A DNA stretch of 64,000 nt from Ancylobacter radicis (GCF_018449475.1 NZ_JAHCQH010000015.1:434001-498000); one strand, 5' to 3'; shown: positions 27,089-37,590, counted from the first letter of the stretch. Numbers and translations: made by a program. Notes: generated by a model not told the origin, from the sequence alone.

Positions 27089-28895
27089 AAACCGAAACAT
27101 GATCGTCGCCATCGTGCTGTCGATGGCGGTGCTGATCGCCTGGCAGTTCTTCTCCGGCGTCCCGCAGATGGAGCAGCAGCGCCAGGCCCAGCAGCAGGCG
27201 GAGTTGCAGCAGCAGCAGGCCGCGCAGACGGCCGGCTCGACCGCCCCGACGCCGGGCGGCGCCACCGCGCCGAACGCGGCGCCGGGCACCGCCGCGGCCC
27301 TGACCCGCGATCAGGCGCTGGCCCGCGCCCCGCGCGTCGCCATCGACACGCCGCGCGTGGTCGGCTCGGTCAATCTGCGCGGCGGGCGAGTCGACGACCT
27401 GTCGCTGAAGGATTACCGGGAGACGGTGAAGGACGACAGCCCGATCATCGTGCTGCTCTCGCCCTCGGGCGGGCCGAACCCGTTCTACGCCGAATTCGGC
27501 TGGGTGCCGGGTGCCGGCTCGACCGTGAAGGTGCCGGACGGGCAGACCGTGTGGAGCGTCGCCGACGGCGCCCGCCTCACCCCCGACACGCCGCTGGAAC
27601 TCAGCTTCGACAACGGCGCCGGCCTCATCTTCCGCCGCACCATCACCATCGATGCCAACTACATGTTCCATGTGGTCGACAAGGTGGACAACGCGACCGC
27701 CGAGCCGGTGGCGCTGCATCCCTATGCGCTGGTCTCGCGCCACGGCACCCCGCACACGCTCGGCTACTATATCCTGCATGAGGGCCTGATCGGCGTGACC
27801 ACCGAGGGTGGCCTGCACGAGATCAAGTATGCCGACATCGCCGAGCGCAAGACCGAGACCTTCGCCTCCACCGGCGGCTGGCTCGGCATCACCGACAAAT
27901 ACTGGGCCGCGACCGTCATCCCCGGCGCGGAAGAGAAGGTGCAGGCGCGCTTCTCCGCCGCCCAGGCCGGGCCGGACCTGATCTACCAGACTGATTTCCT
28001 CGGCGATCCGGTAACGGTCGCCCCCGGCGCCAGCGCGCAGACCGACGCCCGCCTGTTCGCCGGCGCCAAGGAAGTGCGCGTGGTCGACGGCTATGACGCC
28101 GCCTACAATATCGACCGCTTCGACCTGCTGATCGACTGGGGCTGGTTCTATTTCATCACCAAGCCGCTCTTTCTGGTGATCGACTGGATCTACAAGGGCG
28201 TCGGCAATTTCGGCGTCGCCATCCTGATCGTCACCGTGCTGCTCAAGGGCATCTTCTTCCCGCTCGCCAACAAGAGCTACGCCTCGATGGCGAAGATGAA
28301 GGCGGTGCAGCCGGAAATCACGGCGCTGCGCGAGCGTTACGGCGACGACAAGATGAAGCTCCAGCAGGAGATGATGGCGATCTACAAGAAGGAGAAGATC
28401 AACCCGGTCGCGGGCTGTCTTCCGATCCTGATCCAGATCCCGGTCTTCTTCGCGCTCTACAAGGTGCTGTTCGTCACCATCGAAATGCGGCACGCGCCGT
28501 TCTTCGGCTGGATCCAGGACCTCTCGGCGCCCGACCCGACGACCATCTTCAACCTGTTCGGGCTGATCCCGTGGGATCCGGGCACGGTGCCGGTGATCGG
28601 CCACTTCCTGATGCTCGGCGTGTGGCCGATCATCATGGGCTGCACCATGTGGGCGCAGATGAAGCTCAACCCGGCCCCGCCGGACCCGACGCAGAAGATG
28701 ATCTTCGACTGGATGCCGCTGGTCTTCACCTTCATGCTGGCGAGCTTCGCCTCGGGCCTCGTCATCTACTGGGCGTGGAACAACACCCTCTCGGTGCTCC
28801 AGCAGTCGATCATCATGCGCAAGAATGGCGTGAAGATCGAATTGTGGGACAATCTCAAGGGCATGTTCGTCCGCAAGAAGCCGAAGGCCGGCTAG
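27078..28895 (+). CDS. yidC: Membrane protein insertase YidC
   Basis: A 605-residue inner-membrane insertase. It has an N-terminal membrane anchor (about residues 8-25), a Gln/Ala-rich linker, a large periplasmic beta-fold domain, and a C-terminal cluster of about five membrane spans with the typical KMKAVQPEI stretch and GCLPILIQIPVFFALY. It acts alone and with SecYEG. I start at ATG 27078, which overlaps the rnpA end by 11 bases; an upstream in-frame ATG (27036) lies inside rnpA. The engB start follows the stop with no gap. Confidence 0.95.
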   Translation: MTSENRNMIVAIVLSMAVLIAWQFFSGVPQMEQQRQAQQQAELQQQQAAQTAGSTAPTPGGATAPNAAPGTAAALTRDQALARAPRVAIDTPRVVGSVNLRGGRVDDLSLKDYRETVKDDSPIIVLLSPSGGPNPFYAEFGWVPGAGSTVKVPDGQTVWSVADGARLTPDTPLELSFDNGAGLIFRRTITIDANYMFHVVDKVDNATAEPVALHPYALVSRHGTPHTLGYYILHEGLIGVTTEGGLHEIKYADIAERKTETFASTGGWLGITDKYWAATVIPGAEEKVQARFSAAQAGPDLIYQTDFLGDPVTVAPGASAQTDARLFAGAKEVRVVDGYDAAYNIDRFDLLIDWGWFYFITKPLFLVIDWIYKGVGNFGVAILIVTVLLKGIFFPLANKSYASMAKMKAVQPEITALRERYGDDKMKLQQEMMAIYKKEKINPVAGCLPILIQIPVFFALYKVLFVTIEMRHAPFFGWIQDLSAPDPTTIFNLFGLIPWDPGTVPVIGHFLMLGVWPIIMGCTMWAQMKLNPAPPDPTQKMIFDWMPLVFTFMLASFASGLVIYWAWNNTLSVLQQSIIMRKNGVKIELWDNLKGMFVRKKPKAG

Positions 28896-29579
28896 GTGGC
28901 AGATACCCCCGAGACCCAGGACGACAACACCTCCGGCGGACCCTCGCCGGAGGAGATCGAGGCCGGGCGGCGGCTGTTCGCCGGCGACTGGCAGTTCCTC
29001 ACGGCGGCGCCGACGATCGAGACGCTGCCGCCGATGCGCACCATCGAGATCGCCTTTGCCGGCCGCTCCAATGTCGGCAAGTCGAGCCTCGTCAACGCGC
29101 TGACCGGGCGCAAGGCGCTGGCCCGCACCTCGGTGACGCCGGGCCGCACGCAGGAGCTGATCTTCTTCGGCCTCGGCCCGGAGCTGACGCTGGTCGACAT
29201 GCCCGGCTACGGCTTCGCCAAGGCGCCGAAGGACAAGGTCGACGCCTGGACCGCGACCGTGCACGCCTATCTGCGCGGCCGGGCCAACCTTGCCCGCGTC
29301 TTCGTGCTGATCGATTCCCGCCATGGCCTGAAGCCGATCGACCGCGAGGTGCTGGACGGGCTCGACAAGGCGGCGGTGTCCTATGCCGTGGTGCTGACCA
29401 AGGCCGATGAGCTGAAGAAGGGCGAGCTGGAAACCCGGATCGCCGAGACGCAGGCCGGGCTCGCGCGCCGGCCGGCGGCATTCCCCACCGTGTTCCCCAC
29501 CTCCTCGCGCGAGGGCAGCGGCATCGGCGAACTGCGCGCCGCCGTGGTGCGGCTGATGGCCGAGCGCGGCGTCGGCTAA
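28896..29579 (+). CDS. engB: Ribosome biogenesis GTPase EngB/YsxC
   Basis: A 227-residue GTPase of the TrmE-Era-EngA-EngB family needed for large ribosomal subunit assembly. Motifs: G1 GRSNVGKSS (residues 56-64), G2 [11 protein letters not shown]3 DMPGYG, G4 TKAD. The start is GTG 28896, directly following the yidC TAG, so the two are strongly coupled. An acidic N-terminal extension of about 45 residues precedes the GTPase domain. Confidence 0.95.
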   Translation: MADTPETQDDNTSGGPSPEEIEAGRRLFAGDWQFLTAAPTIETLPPMRTIEIAFAGRSNVGKSSLVNALTGRKALARTSVTPGRTQELIFFGLGPELTLVDMPGYGFAKAPKDKVDAWTATVHAYLRGRANLARVFVLIDSRHGLKPIDREVLDGLDKAAVSYAVVLTKADELKKGELETRIAETQAGLARRPAAFPTVFPTSSREGSGIGELRAAVVRLMAERGVG

Positions 29580-29727
29580 GCCCTTTCCTTACCGGGATAA
29601 GGTGCCGGCTAAATTAATGCGTCCAGCCACTGCGCGCCGGCCGGATTTGTTCGCCGGCGATTGATCGCGGTCATATCCTCGTCCGGTCGGACCGCCATAG
29701 TGCGGCCCGATCACAGGAGGATTTGCC

Positions 29728-30801
29728 ATGCCCAAGATGAAAGCCGCCATCTTCGTCGAGCCCGGCCGCATCGTGCTGGACGAGAAGCCGATCCCCGACA
29801 TCGGGCCGCTCGACGCGCTGGTGCGCATCACCACCACCACCATCTGCGGCACTGATGTTCACATCCTCAAGGGCGAGTACCCGGTCGCCCGCGGCCTCAC
29901 CATCGGCCATGAGCCGGTCGGCATCATCGAGAAGCTCGGCTCGGCGGTGACCGGCTATCGCGAGGGCCAGCGCGTCATCGCCGGGGCGATCACCCCGTCG
30001 GGCTATTCCTATGCCTGCCTGTGCGGCTGCGGCTCGCAGGACGGCGCCGGCACCAAGCACGGCTTCAAGGCCACCGGCGGCTGGAAGTTCGGCAACACCA
30101 TCGACGGCACGCAGGCCGAATATGTGCGGGTGCCCGACGCGCTCGCCAATCTCTCGCCGATCCCGGACGGGCTCACCGACGAGGAAGTGCTGATGTGCCC
30201 GGACATCATGTCGACCGGCTTCTCCGGCGCCGAGAGCGGCGCAGTGCAGATCGGCGACACGGTGGTGGTGTTCGCGCTCGGCCCGATCGGCCTGTGCGCG
30301 GTGGCCGGCGCCAAGCTCAAGGGCGCCACGACCATCATCGGCGTCGACACGGTGCCCAAGCGGCTGGAGATCGCCCGCCAGCTCGGCGCCAACCACATCG
30401 TCGACTTCAAGAATGGCGACGTGGTCGAGCAGATCATGGCGCTGACCGACGGGCGCGGCGTCGATGTCGCGATCGAGGCGCTGGGCACGCAGGCGACGTT
30501 CGAGGCGGCGCTGCGGGTGCTGCGGCCGGGCGGCACGCTGTCCAGCCTCGGCGTCTATTCCAGCGACCTGACCATCCCCTTGAGCGCCTTCTCGGCGGGG
30601 CTGGGCGACAACAAGATCATCACCACCCTGTGCCCCGGCGGCAAGGAGCGGATGCGCCGGCTGATGGACGTCATCGCCTCCGGCCGCGTCGATCTCAAGC
30701 CGCTGGTCACCCACCGCTTCAAGCTGGACGACATCGAGGCGGCCTATGACCTCTTCTCCCACCAGCGCGACGGCGTGCTGAAGGTGGCGATCACGCCCTG
30801 A
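29728..30801 (+). CDS. Zinc-dependent alcohol dehydrogenase, secondary-alcohol type
   Basis: A 357-residue medium-chain dehydrogenase. The catalytic zinc site is Cys40 (TTICGTD), His61-Glu62 (IGHEPVG) and a downstream Asp in CPDIMSTGF, the Cys-His-Asp set of microbial secondary alcohol dehydrogenases such as isopropanol dehydrogenase. The nucleotide-binding motif is GPIGLCAVAGAK. The start ATG 29728 has a CAGGAGGA ribosome site. The gene stands alone, 148 bp after engB, and is followed by a palindromic repeat. Cofactor preference (NAD or NADP) and the physiological substrate are not decidable from sequence here. Confidence 0.85.
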   Translation: MPKMKAAIFVEPGRIVLDEKPIPDIGPLDALVRITTTTICGTDVHILKGEYPVARGLTIGHEPVGIIEKLGSAVTGYREGQRVIAGAITPSGYSYACLCGCGSQDGAGTKHGFKATGGWKFGNTIDGTQAEYVRVPDALANLSPIPDGLTDEEVLMCPDIMSTGFSGAESGAVQIGDTVVVFALGPIGLCAVAGAKLKGATTIIGVDTVPKRLEIARQLGANHIVDFKNGDVVEQIMALTDGRGVDVAIEALGTQATFEAALRVLRPGGTLSSLGVYSSDLTIPLSAFSAGLGDNKIITTLCPGGKERMRRLMDVIASGRVDLKPLVTHRFKLDDIEAAYDLFSHQRDGVLKVAITP

Positions 30802-30851
30802 GGGCCACCCTTCGCGGCCGTGCGGCGCCGCATGGCCGCGGCATCGCCCCC

Positions 30852-30965
30852 GTCATCCTGAGGTGCCCGCGTCAGCGGGCCTCGAAGGACGCAGAGGCGG
30901 GCATCGCGCCCCGGCACGGGCCTGCGTGCTTCGAGGCCGGCCTTTGGCCGGCACCTCAGCATGAC
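30852..30965. repeat. Dispersed palindromic repeat, copy 1 (GTCATCCTGAGGTGC type)
   Basis: A 114-bp element beginning GTCATCCTGAGGTGC and ending GCACCTCAGCATGAC, so its ends are inverted repeats. Inside, GCCTCGAAGGACGCAG faces CTGCGTGCTTCGAGGC. A near-identical copy lies at 31794-31906. The 350 bp between the alcohol dehydrogenase and the next gene hold nothing else I can support. Confidence 0.85.
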
Positions 30966-31151
30966 GGGCGTTCGGCCGGGAGGCACTCGCCCGCGGTGGC
31001 CCCCGGCAGATGCGCGGCGTCCATGCGGCAGCCCTGGCGCCACGCACGGGCGTTCAGTCTCGCGTTGATTGTCGGGCAACGAACGACCAGAGTGCGCGTT
31101 ATCGAGCGATGGGCACCATGGCCCATCACTCTCATAGGGAAGGCATCGTCG

Positions 31152-31586
31152 ATGAACCTCTTGTCAGCACTAAAGGTCGGGCTCCTCGCATTGGCAACGC
31201 TCATCGGCGCCGTATCGATGGCGAGCGCGGCTGACGGCACCATCAGCATCCGCATCGTGAAGGCCGGCTTCATCGTCGGCGGCTCCGGCGGAGACGGCGT
31301 GCTGACGTTTCAGGGCCGCAAATATCCTCTCTCGGTCGGCGGGCTGAGCTATGGCCTGACCTTCGGCGCTTCCGAGACCCGCCTGCGCGGCACGGTCAAG
31401 AACATCCGCCAGGCGTCTGACGTGTCCGGCGTCTATGCTCAGGGCGGTGCGGGCGCCGCGCTCGGCAAGGGCGCGCAGGTCGTCGTCCTGACGAACCAGA
31501 ACGGCGCCGTTCTGGAGCTGGGCGGCGAGCAGAAGGGCCTCATCGTCAGCCTTGATCTGAGCGGGCTTGCTCTGTCGCTCAAGTGA
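31152..31586 (+). CDS. Small exported glycine-rich protein, distantly EipA/DUF1134-like
   Basis: A 144-residue protein with a clear signal peptide (residues 1-26, cleavage after ASA) and a mature region rich in Gly and short beta-strand-like segments. The stretch VYAQGGAGAALGKGAQVVVL followed by GAVLELG recalls the end of the periplasmic EipA (DUF1134) proteins of alphaproteobacteria, but the similarity is weak and judged by eye. No catalytic motif is visible. The start ATG 31152 has GGGAAGG upstream; a longer frame to 30996 lacks a site. It is flanked on both sides by palindromic repeats. Confidence 0.65.
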   Translation: MNLLSALKVGLLALATLIGAVSMASAADGTISIRIVKAGFIVGGSGGDGVLTFQGRKYPLSVGGLSYGLTFGASETRLRGTVKNIRQASDVSGVYAQGGAGAALGKGAQVVVLTNQNGAVLELGGEQKGLIVSLDLSGLALSLK

Positions 31587-31689
31587 CGCTGCCGATGTAG
31601 CAGCGGCGGCCTCGCTGGCCTCCGCCCCGCCGTCATCAGATCAGCGACATCGCCCGTCGATGAGGCGGCTCCGGGCGCACGCTGCGTCC

Positions 31690-31953
31690 GTGGATCCCCG
31701 GGTCAAGCCCGGGGATGACGGCGTTCAGGTAACCAGAGTCATCCTGAGGTGCCCGCACGGACATGCCGGCTATGCCGGCACTTCGCTTCTTCCGTCATCC
31801 TGAGGTGTCCGCGCCAGCGGGCCTCGAAGGACGCAGGCGACACCCGCGCCTCGGCACGGACCTGCGTGCTTCGAGGCCGGCCCTCAGGCCAGCACCTCAG
31901 CATGACGGGCGTGAAGGGAAGCCATGGCTCCCCGGGTCAGGCCCGGGGATGAC
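31690..31953. repeat. Cluster of dispersed palindromic repeats
   Basis: Four elements lie in the 569 bp between the exported protein and the HTH gene. At 31690-31719 and 31928-31953 there are copies of the CCCGGGTCA(A/G)GCCCGGGGATGAC palindrome (given in parts: CCCGGGTCA, GCCCGGGGATGAC). At 31739-31757 there is a partial GTCATCCTGAGGTGCCCGC end, and at 31794-31906 a full second copy of the element found at 30852-30965. No gene is visible between them. Confidence 0.85.
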
Positions 31954-32155
31954 GGCGTATCGGCGGGAGCCCCCGCTATGTCGATGGCGGGGGATGCTGG
32001 CCCAGCGACGGGATAACGTGTTTTTGAAGCGATGACGGCGCGTGGGCCGGCGCCGGCGGGTCAGCTCTTGGACCCGCGCTGGCGGGCGCGGGCTGCGTCG
32101 GAAACCGGCTCGCGCCAGATGCGGCCGGCGTCAGCGGGGAAGCGCGCGCGGCGCG

Positions 32156-32485
32156 TCAGCCATCATTGGCGCTGGAGAGGTTCTCCGTGGCGATGTAGCC
32201 GGCCTTCTGATCGCGCAGGCGCAGGCCCGCGCCGCCACCGGAACTCGCCTCCCCCGCAGCCAGGAAGACGACGCCCGCCGCCTCCAGCGCCCGGCGCAGG
32301 CGCGCCGCCTCGCCGGGATCGGCATCAAGGCCGGGCTCGCGCCCCTGCTCGAATTCATGCAGCCAGTCGGTGGGCACATGGGCCCGCTCGGCCAGCTCCG
32401 CCGGCGACCAGTTGAGCAGCGCCCGCGCGGCACGGCATTGGGCAGAGTTCAGGGCATATTGGGCAGGAAGGGTGGTCTCGGGCAT
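32156..32485 (-). CDS. XRE-like helix-turn-helix protein
   Basis: A 109-residue protein with an N-terminal XRE-type helix-turn-helix (about residues 13-45, AARALLNWSPAELAERAHVP), then an LRRALEAAGVVFL stretch. That stretch is common in small alphaproteobacterial XRE regulators, which usually end in a G-rich GVRLR-like segment, here GAGLRLR. I start at ATG 32485 with AGGAGCG upstream rather than 32524. Its target is unknown; it is separate from ptsN, 173 bp away on the same strand. Confidence 0.7.
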   Translation of the reverse strand: MPETTLPAQYALNSAQCRAARALLNWSPAELAERAHVPTDWLHEFEQGREPGLDADPGEAARLRRALEAAGVVFLAAGEASSGGGAGLRLRDQKAGYIATENLSSANDG

Positions 32486-32658
32486 CAGGCGCTCCTCGCA
32501 GCGGGCCGGTGGCGCGAGAGCCACCGGCTGTCGCCTCCTGAGGTAGGGCGCGCGGCCGGCCTGTGCAGCCCCGCGCGCGCCTTTGATATCCCCTCCCGCT
32601 CCTTCGGTGCGGCCCGGCGACCGGATGCCAAGCGGCGGCGCGCGGTCATGACGCGATG

Positions 32659-33123
32659 TCAGGCCGCGTCGGTGGCCGGCGTGCCGGTGAGGATGGCGTG
32701 GATCGAGGCGCTGTCGCGCGACTGGCGCAGCTTGCGGGCGACCTCGGGGTCGCGCAGCAGCCGGGCGACGCGGGCCAGCGCCTTGAGGTGATCGGCGCCC
32801 GCCGCCTCGGGGGCGAGCAGCAGGAAAATGAGGTCGACCGGCTCGCCATCCAGCGATTCGAAGTCGATCGGCTTGTCGAGCCGGGCGAACATGCCGAACA
32901 GCTTGTCCATCTTGGCGAGCTTGCCATGGGGAATGGCGATGCCGCTGCCGACGCCGGTGGAACCGAGGCGCTCGCGCTGGTTGAGCGTCTCGAAAATCTG
33001 TCGCTCGTCACGGCCCAGCAGTTCCGCCGCCTTGGCGGACAGCTCCTGAAGCGCCTGCTTCTTGCTGGTGACCCTGAGAGCCGGGAAGACGGCTGGAAGC
33101 GCCAATATGTCGTTCAAGGCCAT
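32659..33123 (-). CDS. ptsN: Nitrogen-regulatory PTS EIIA protein
   Basis: A 154-residue EIIA-Ntr protein with the phosphorylatable His66 in GIAIPHGK. It takes phosphate from NPr in the nitrogen phosphotransferase system and regulates potassium transport and other processes rather than sugar uptake. It lies downstream of hpf and rpoN on the same strand, the usual alphaproteobacterial order. Length and motif are normal. Confidence 0.93.
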   Translation of the reverse strand: MALNDILALPAVFPALRVTSKKQALQELSAKAAELLGRDERQIFETLNQRERLGSTGVGSGIAIPHGKLAKMDKLFGMFARLDKPIDFESLDGEPVDLIFLLLAPEAAGADHLKALARVARLLRDPEVARKLRQSRDSASIHAILTGTPATDAA

Positions 33124-33199
33124 TGCGGGATCCGGGTCGTGGCGAGAGGAAGCGCGCGGGCCACCGAGGGGGCCGCGCGCGCTTCAGAAAAAGAGCGGG

Positions 33200-33832
33200 T
33201 CAATGAAGGTCGTCCGCCAGGGCGGCAGAGGCACCGTTCGGCGTGGCCAGCGTCTCCGGCGGATCAACCCAGCCCACATGCCCGTCGACGCGGCGGTAGA
33301 CCACATTGATGCGGCCATGGCCGGCATGGCGGAACACGAGCACGGATGCGCCAGTGAAATCGAGTTCGAGCACGGCGTCGCTGACGGCGAGGCGCGGCAG
33401 CTTGGTGGTCGCCTCGGCCACCACGGTCGGCGACCAGCCTTCCATCGCGTCCTCTTCCTCATCCGGCGCGGAGAGGACGGTCAGCGGGGCGGTCTCCATC
33501 AGCGGAGCCAGAAGCTCGCTGGCGTGCTCGCCATTGGTCGGGCGGCGCTTCACGCGGCTCTTGTAGCGGCGCAGCCGCGCCTCGATCCGCTCCACGGCGG
33601 CATCGGCGCTGGCATAGGGGTCCTGCGCGCCCGCATGGGCCTGCAGGACGGTGCCGCTGTCCAGATGCAGCGCGCAGTCCGAGCGATAGCCGGAGCCCTC
33701 GCGGGCCACCGTGACGTGGCCGGACCAGCCCCCGTCGACATATTTCTCCATGGCGACGGCAACACGTTCGGCAACCCGTTGCCGGAGCGCCTCGCCCACG
33801 TCGATATTTTTCCCTGAAACCCGCAGCGGCAT
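33200..33832 (-). CDS. hpf: Ribosome hibernation promoting factor, long form
   Basis: A 210-residue long-form hibernation factor. The N-terminal domain (about 1-100) begins MPLRVSGKNIDVGEAL and has the conserved AREGSGYRSDCALHL and QDPYASADAAVERIEARLRR type segments. The C-terminal dimerisation domain (about 150-210) contains HAGHGRINVVYRRVDGHVGW. It dimerises 70S ribosomes into inactive 100S particles in stationary phase. I start at ATG 33832; the upstream extension to 34012 is low complexity. rpoN lies 258 bp upstream. Confidence 0.92.
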   Translation of the reverse strand: MPLRVSGKNIDVGEALRQRVAERVAVAMEKYVDGGWSGHVTVAREGSGYRSDCALHLDSGTVLQAHAGAQDPYASADAAVERIEARLRRYKSRVKRRPTNGEHASELLAPLMETAPLTVLSAPDEEEDAMEGWSPTVVAEATTKLPRLAVSDAVLELDFTGASVLVFRHAGHGRINVVYRRVDGHVGWVDPPETLATPNGASAALADDLH

Positions 33833-34090
33833 GGTGACTAGTCCCTCTGCTGGGGCATGCCCGCGGCGGCCCTTGCAACGCGGACCCCGCGACCTGCCCG
33901 AACCCCCTACTTGCCCGGCCGGTGCCTTAAAGAGGTAGGAGCCGGAAGGGAAAGTGTCAACGATGGCGGTGGATAGGTCCCCGGAAGCGCCGGGGGCAGG
34001 CGGGCGCCGCAAGGCTCACGCAAGGCGCCGCGCGCGCGAACGGCCAGCGGGCGGGTGATTCGGGCGGCCGCAGGGCCGCCCAGCCGGCGC

Positions 34091-35662
34091 TCAGCCGGCG
34101 GCGGCCTGCTTCTCGCGCCGGCGCTGCACCGAGGAGGGGATGCGCATCGCCTCGCGGTACTTGGCCACGGTGCGGCGGGCGATGTCGATGCCGGCCTCGC
34201 GCAGGCGCTGCACCAGCGTGTCGTCGGACAGCACGTCGTCCGGGCTCTCCGCGTCGATCATCTGCTTGATGCGGAAGCGCACGGATTCGGCCGAATGCGC
34301 CTCCCCGCCATCGGCCGAGGAAATGGAGGACGAGAAGAAATACTTCATCTCGAAGATTCCGCGCGGCGTCGCCATGTATTTGTTGGATGTCACGCGCGAC
34401 ACGGTGGATTCGTGCATGCCGATCGCGTCGGCCACGATGCGCAGGTTGAGCGGGCGCAGATGCTGCACGCCGAGCGTCAGGAACGCATCCTGCTGGCGCA
34501 CGATCTCGGTGGCGACCTTGAGGATGGTGCGGGCGCGCTGGTCCAGCGAGCGGGTCAGCCAGGTCGCGGTCTGCATGCACTCGCTGAGGAAGGCCTTTTC
34601 CTTCTCGCCGCGCGTGGTCTTCTGCACCCGCGAATAATAGGCCTGATTGACCAGCACGCGCGGCAGCGTGTCGGAATTCAGCTCGACCAGCCAGTTCTCC
34701 GTGCTGCCGCGCACGAACACATCCGGCACGATCGGCTGGATGATGCCGGAGCCGAAAGCGAGGCCGGGCTTGGGATTCAGCCGGCGGATCTCCGCCACCA
34801 TCTCGGCGAGGTCCTCGTCATCGACGCCGCAGACCCGCTTCAGCGTGTTGAATTCGCGCCGGGCGAGCAGTTCGAGATGGGCCAGCAGCGCCGCCATGGC
34901 GGGGTCGTAGCGGTTGCGTTCCTTGAGCTGGAGCGCGAGGCACTCGGCCAGCGAGCGCGCGCCGATGCCCGGCGGATCGAAGCCCTGGATGACGGTGAGT
35001 ACCTGCTGCACCACGGCCAGCGGCGCGCCCAGACGCTCGGCGACGCCAGCGAGATCGGCCGATACATAGCCGGCTTCGTCGATCATATCGATCAGATTGG
35101 TGCCGATCAGGCGCTGCACCGGATCGAGGATGGCGAGGCTGAGCTGGCTTTCCAGATGGTCGGCCAGCGTGGTCTGGGCGGAGACGAAGGCTTCGAGATT
35201 GTAATCGTCGCCGTCGCGCCCGCCGGAGCCGACGCCGGACCATTCCGAATAGGCGGCGCCGTCGAGCCCGGTGGGCGGGCCGGCGGGCTCGCGCCCGGCA
35301 TCGTCGGGAAACACGTTCTCAAGGCCGGTGTCGAGCCGGTCCTCGATGGCGCTGCGCGAGGAATCGAGCCGCTCCTCCAGCCAGTCGGCGGTGTGGCCTT
35401 CCTCATTGGTGGCGACGCGGCTGTCGGCATCGCCATGAACGCCGCTTTCGGCGCGCTCATTCTCGGCGATGCTGTCATCCTCGCGGCGCTCGCCCTCGGG
35501 CTCGGCCTGGCGCTCCAGCAGCGGGTTGCGCTCCAGCTCGGCCTCGACATAGGCGACGAGGTCGAGATTGGAGAGCTGCAGCAGCTTGATCGCCTGCATC
35601 AGCTGCGGCGTCATCACCAGAGACTGGGTCTGGCGGAACTCCAGGCGCGGGCCTAGCGACAT
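34091..35662 (-). CDS. rpoN: RNA polymerase sigma-54 factor
   Basis: A 523-residue sigma-54. Region I is the Gln/Leu-rich start (QTQSLVMTPQLMQAIKLLQ, residues 11-29), followed by an acidic region II, a core-binding domain, a helix-turn-helix (MHESTVSRVTSNKY) and the diagnostic RpoN box RRTVAKYREA at about residues 496-505. It directs nitrogen, transport and other genes that need an activator ATPase. Start and length are ordinary. It sits between lptB upstream and hpf/ptsN downstream. Confidence 0.97.
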   Translation of the reverse strand: MSLGPRLEFRQTQSLVMTPQLMQAIKLLQLSNLDLVAYVEAELERNPLLERQAEPEGERREDDSIAENERAESGVHGDADSRVATNEEGHTADWLEERLDSSRSAIEDRLDTGLENVFPDDAGREPAGPPTGLDGAAYSEWSGVGSGGRDGDDYNLEAFVSAQTTLADHLESQLSLAILDPVQRLIGTNLIDMIDEAGYVSADLAGVAERLGAPLAVVQQVLTVIQGFDPPGIGARSLAECLALQLKERNRYDPAMAALLAHLELLARREFNTLKRVCGVDDEDLAEMVAEIRRLNPKPGLAFGSGIIQPIVPDVFVRGSTENWLVELNSDTLPRVLVNQAYYSRVQKTTRGEKEKAFLSECMQTATWLTRSLDQRARTILKVATEIVRQQDAFLTLGVQHLRPLNLRIVADAIGMHESTVSRVTSNKYMATPRGIFEMKYFFSSSISSADGGEAHSAESVRFRIKQMIDAESPDDVLSDDTLVQRLREAGIDIARRTVAKYREAMRIPSSVQRRREKQAAAG

Positions 35663-35725
35663 GGCGCGCGACCTCCGGGGGCGGCCGGATCGGGGACGGG
35701 ATCGGGCGGGACCGGCGGGTTCATG

Positions 35726-36697
<972 letters not shown>

Positions 36698-36820
36698 GCG
36701 CACCCTCCGTGGTGAGCCCACCACAGGAAGGTGATAAACGCTTGAGGCCACTCTGGCAAATAGCGCGATGCAAAAACCGGGCCGAGAGCGCGGCGATCGG
36801 CCGCGCGCCGGCCGTCAAGC

Positions 36821-37519
36821 CTATTGCGGCTTGGGAGCCGGCTTGGCGCCGGTAGTCCCGCTCGGCGCAGCGCCAGGCTTGGGCGCGGCATTGTCGAGCT
36901 GCTTGACGCTGTTCGGCACGATCAGGCTCTCGACCCGCCCGCCCTCGAAGCGCGAGGTGCCGGAGGCGAGGTCCACGGTGAGCCGGCGGCCGCGAATGAC
37001 GTTCGGCCCCTGCGAGAGCACCACCGGATTGCCGGAGAGGGTGATGGTGTTGGACGCGGTCTCGAACACGCCCTGATCGCCGGTCGCGGTCTGCTCCTTG
37101 GTGGTCACCACGACCGAGCCGTTGATCTCCAGCCGGCGGATCGAGGAGGAGCTCATCGGGCTGCCGGCGGCCAGCGCCTCGCCGGTGGCGGGAGCGGCGG
37201 CGGCGGCGGGTTTGGCGCCAGCGGCGGGCGCGGCGCCCTTGCCGTCATAGAACACCACCAGTTCCTTGGAACGCATGGTGGTGTCGCCCTGCTGGACCAC
37301 GACATTGCCGGAGAAGATCGCCTTCTTGGTCTGGTCGAGCACTTCCAGGCTGTCGGCGGCGATGCTGATCGGCTGGTCGCGATTAGTGGCGAAGCCCTGC
37401 AACGCATTGGGCACGTTGCGCGACTGCGCCAGCGCGGCCGGGGTGGCGGCGGCCAGCAGGAGAAGGGCAGCGGCGGAGCGCGCGAGCGCGCGAGGGAAGG
37501 AACCGGACATGGCGATCAT
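36821..37519 (-). CDS. lptA: LPS transport periplasmic protein LptA
   Basis: A periplasmic bridge protein of about 232 residues. A signal peptide (about residues 1-31, ending ALAQ) is followed by an OstA-type beta-jellyroll with PISIAADSLEVLDQTKKAIFSG-like repeats (core AADSLEVLD, FSGNVVV). An Ala/Pro-rich insert sits in the middle and a Pro-rich tail at the end. I choose ATG 37519; ATG 37510 is also possible. It lies between lptC and lptB in the normal export operon. Confidence 0.88.
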   Translation of the reverse strand: MIAMSGSFPRALARSAAALLLLAAATPAALAQSRNVPNALQGFATNRDQPISIAADSLEVLDQTKKAIFSGNVVVQQGDTTMRSKELVVFYDGKGAAPAAGAKPAAAAAPATGEALAAGSPMSSSSIRRLEINGSVVVTTKEQTATGDQGVFETASNTITLSGNPVVLSQGPNVIRGRRLTVDLASGTSRFEGGRVESLIVPNSVKQLDNAAPKPGAAPSGTTGAKPAPKPQ

Positions 37520-37590
37520 GCTTCCATCTCTAGCCGCGCAAGCCCGCGCATACAATGGCGACGCGCCCCGGCCGGCAACGACGGAACGCC

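Noticed and set aside
26961-29324. A 787-codon minus-strand frame opposite yidC/engB, and other long antisense frames
   Set aside because: High GC makes long antisense frames common; their residues are His/Asp/Gln/Arg-rich and match no family.
30852-31953. CRISPR-like array from repeated palindromes
   Set aside because: The units are not evenly spaced, spacers are not of similar length, and no cas genes exist; they are dispersed palindromic repeats.
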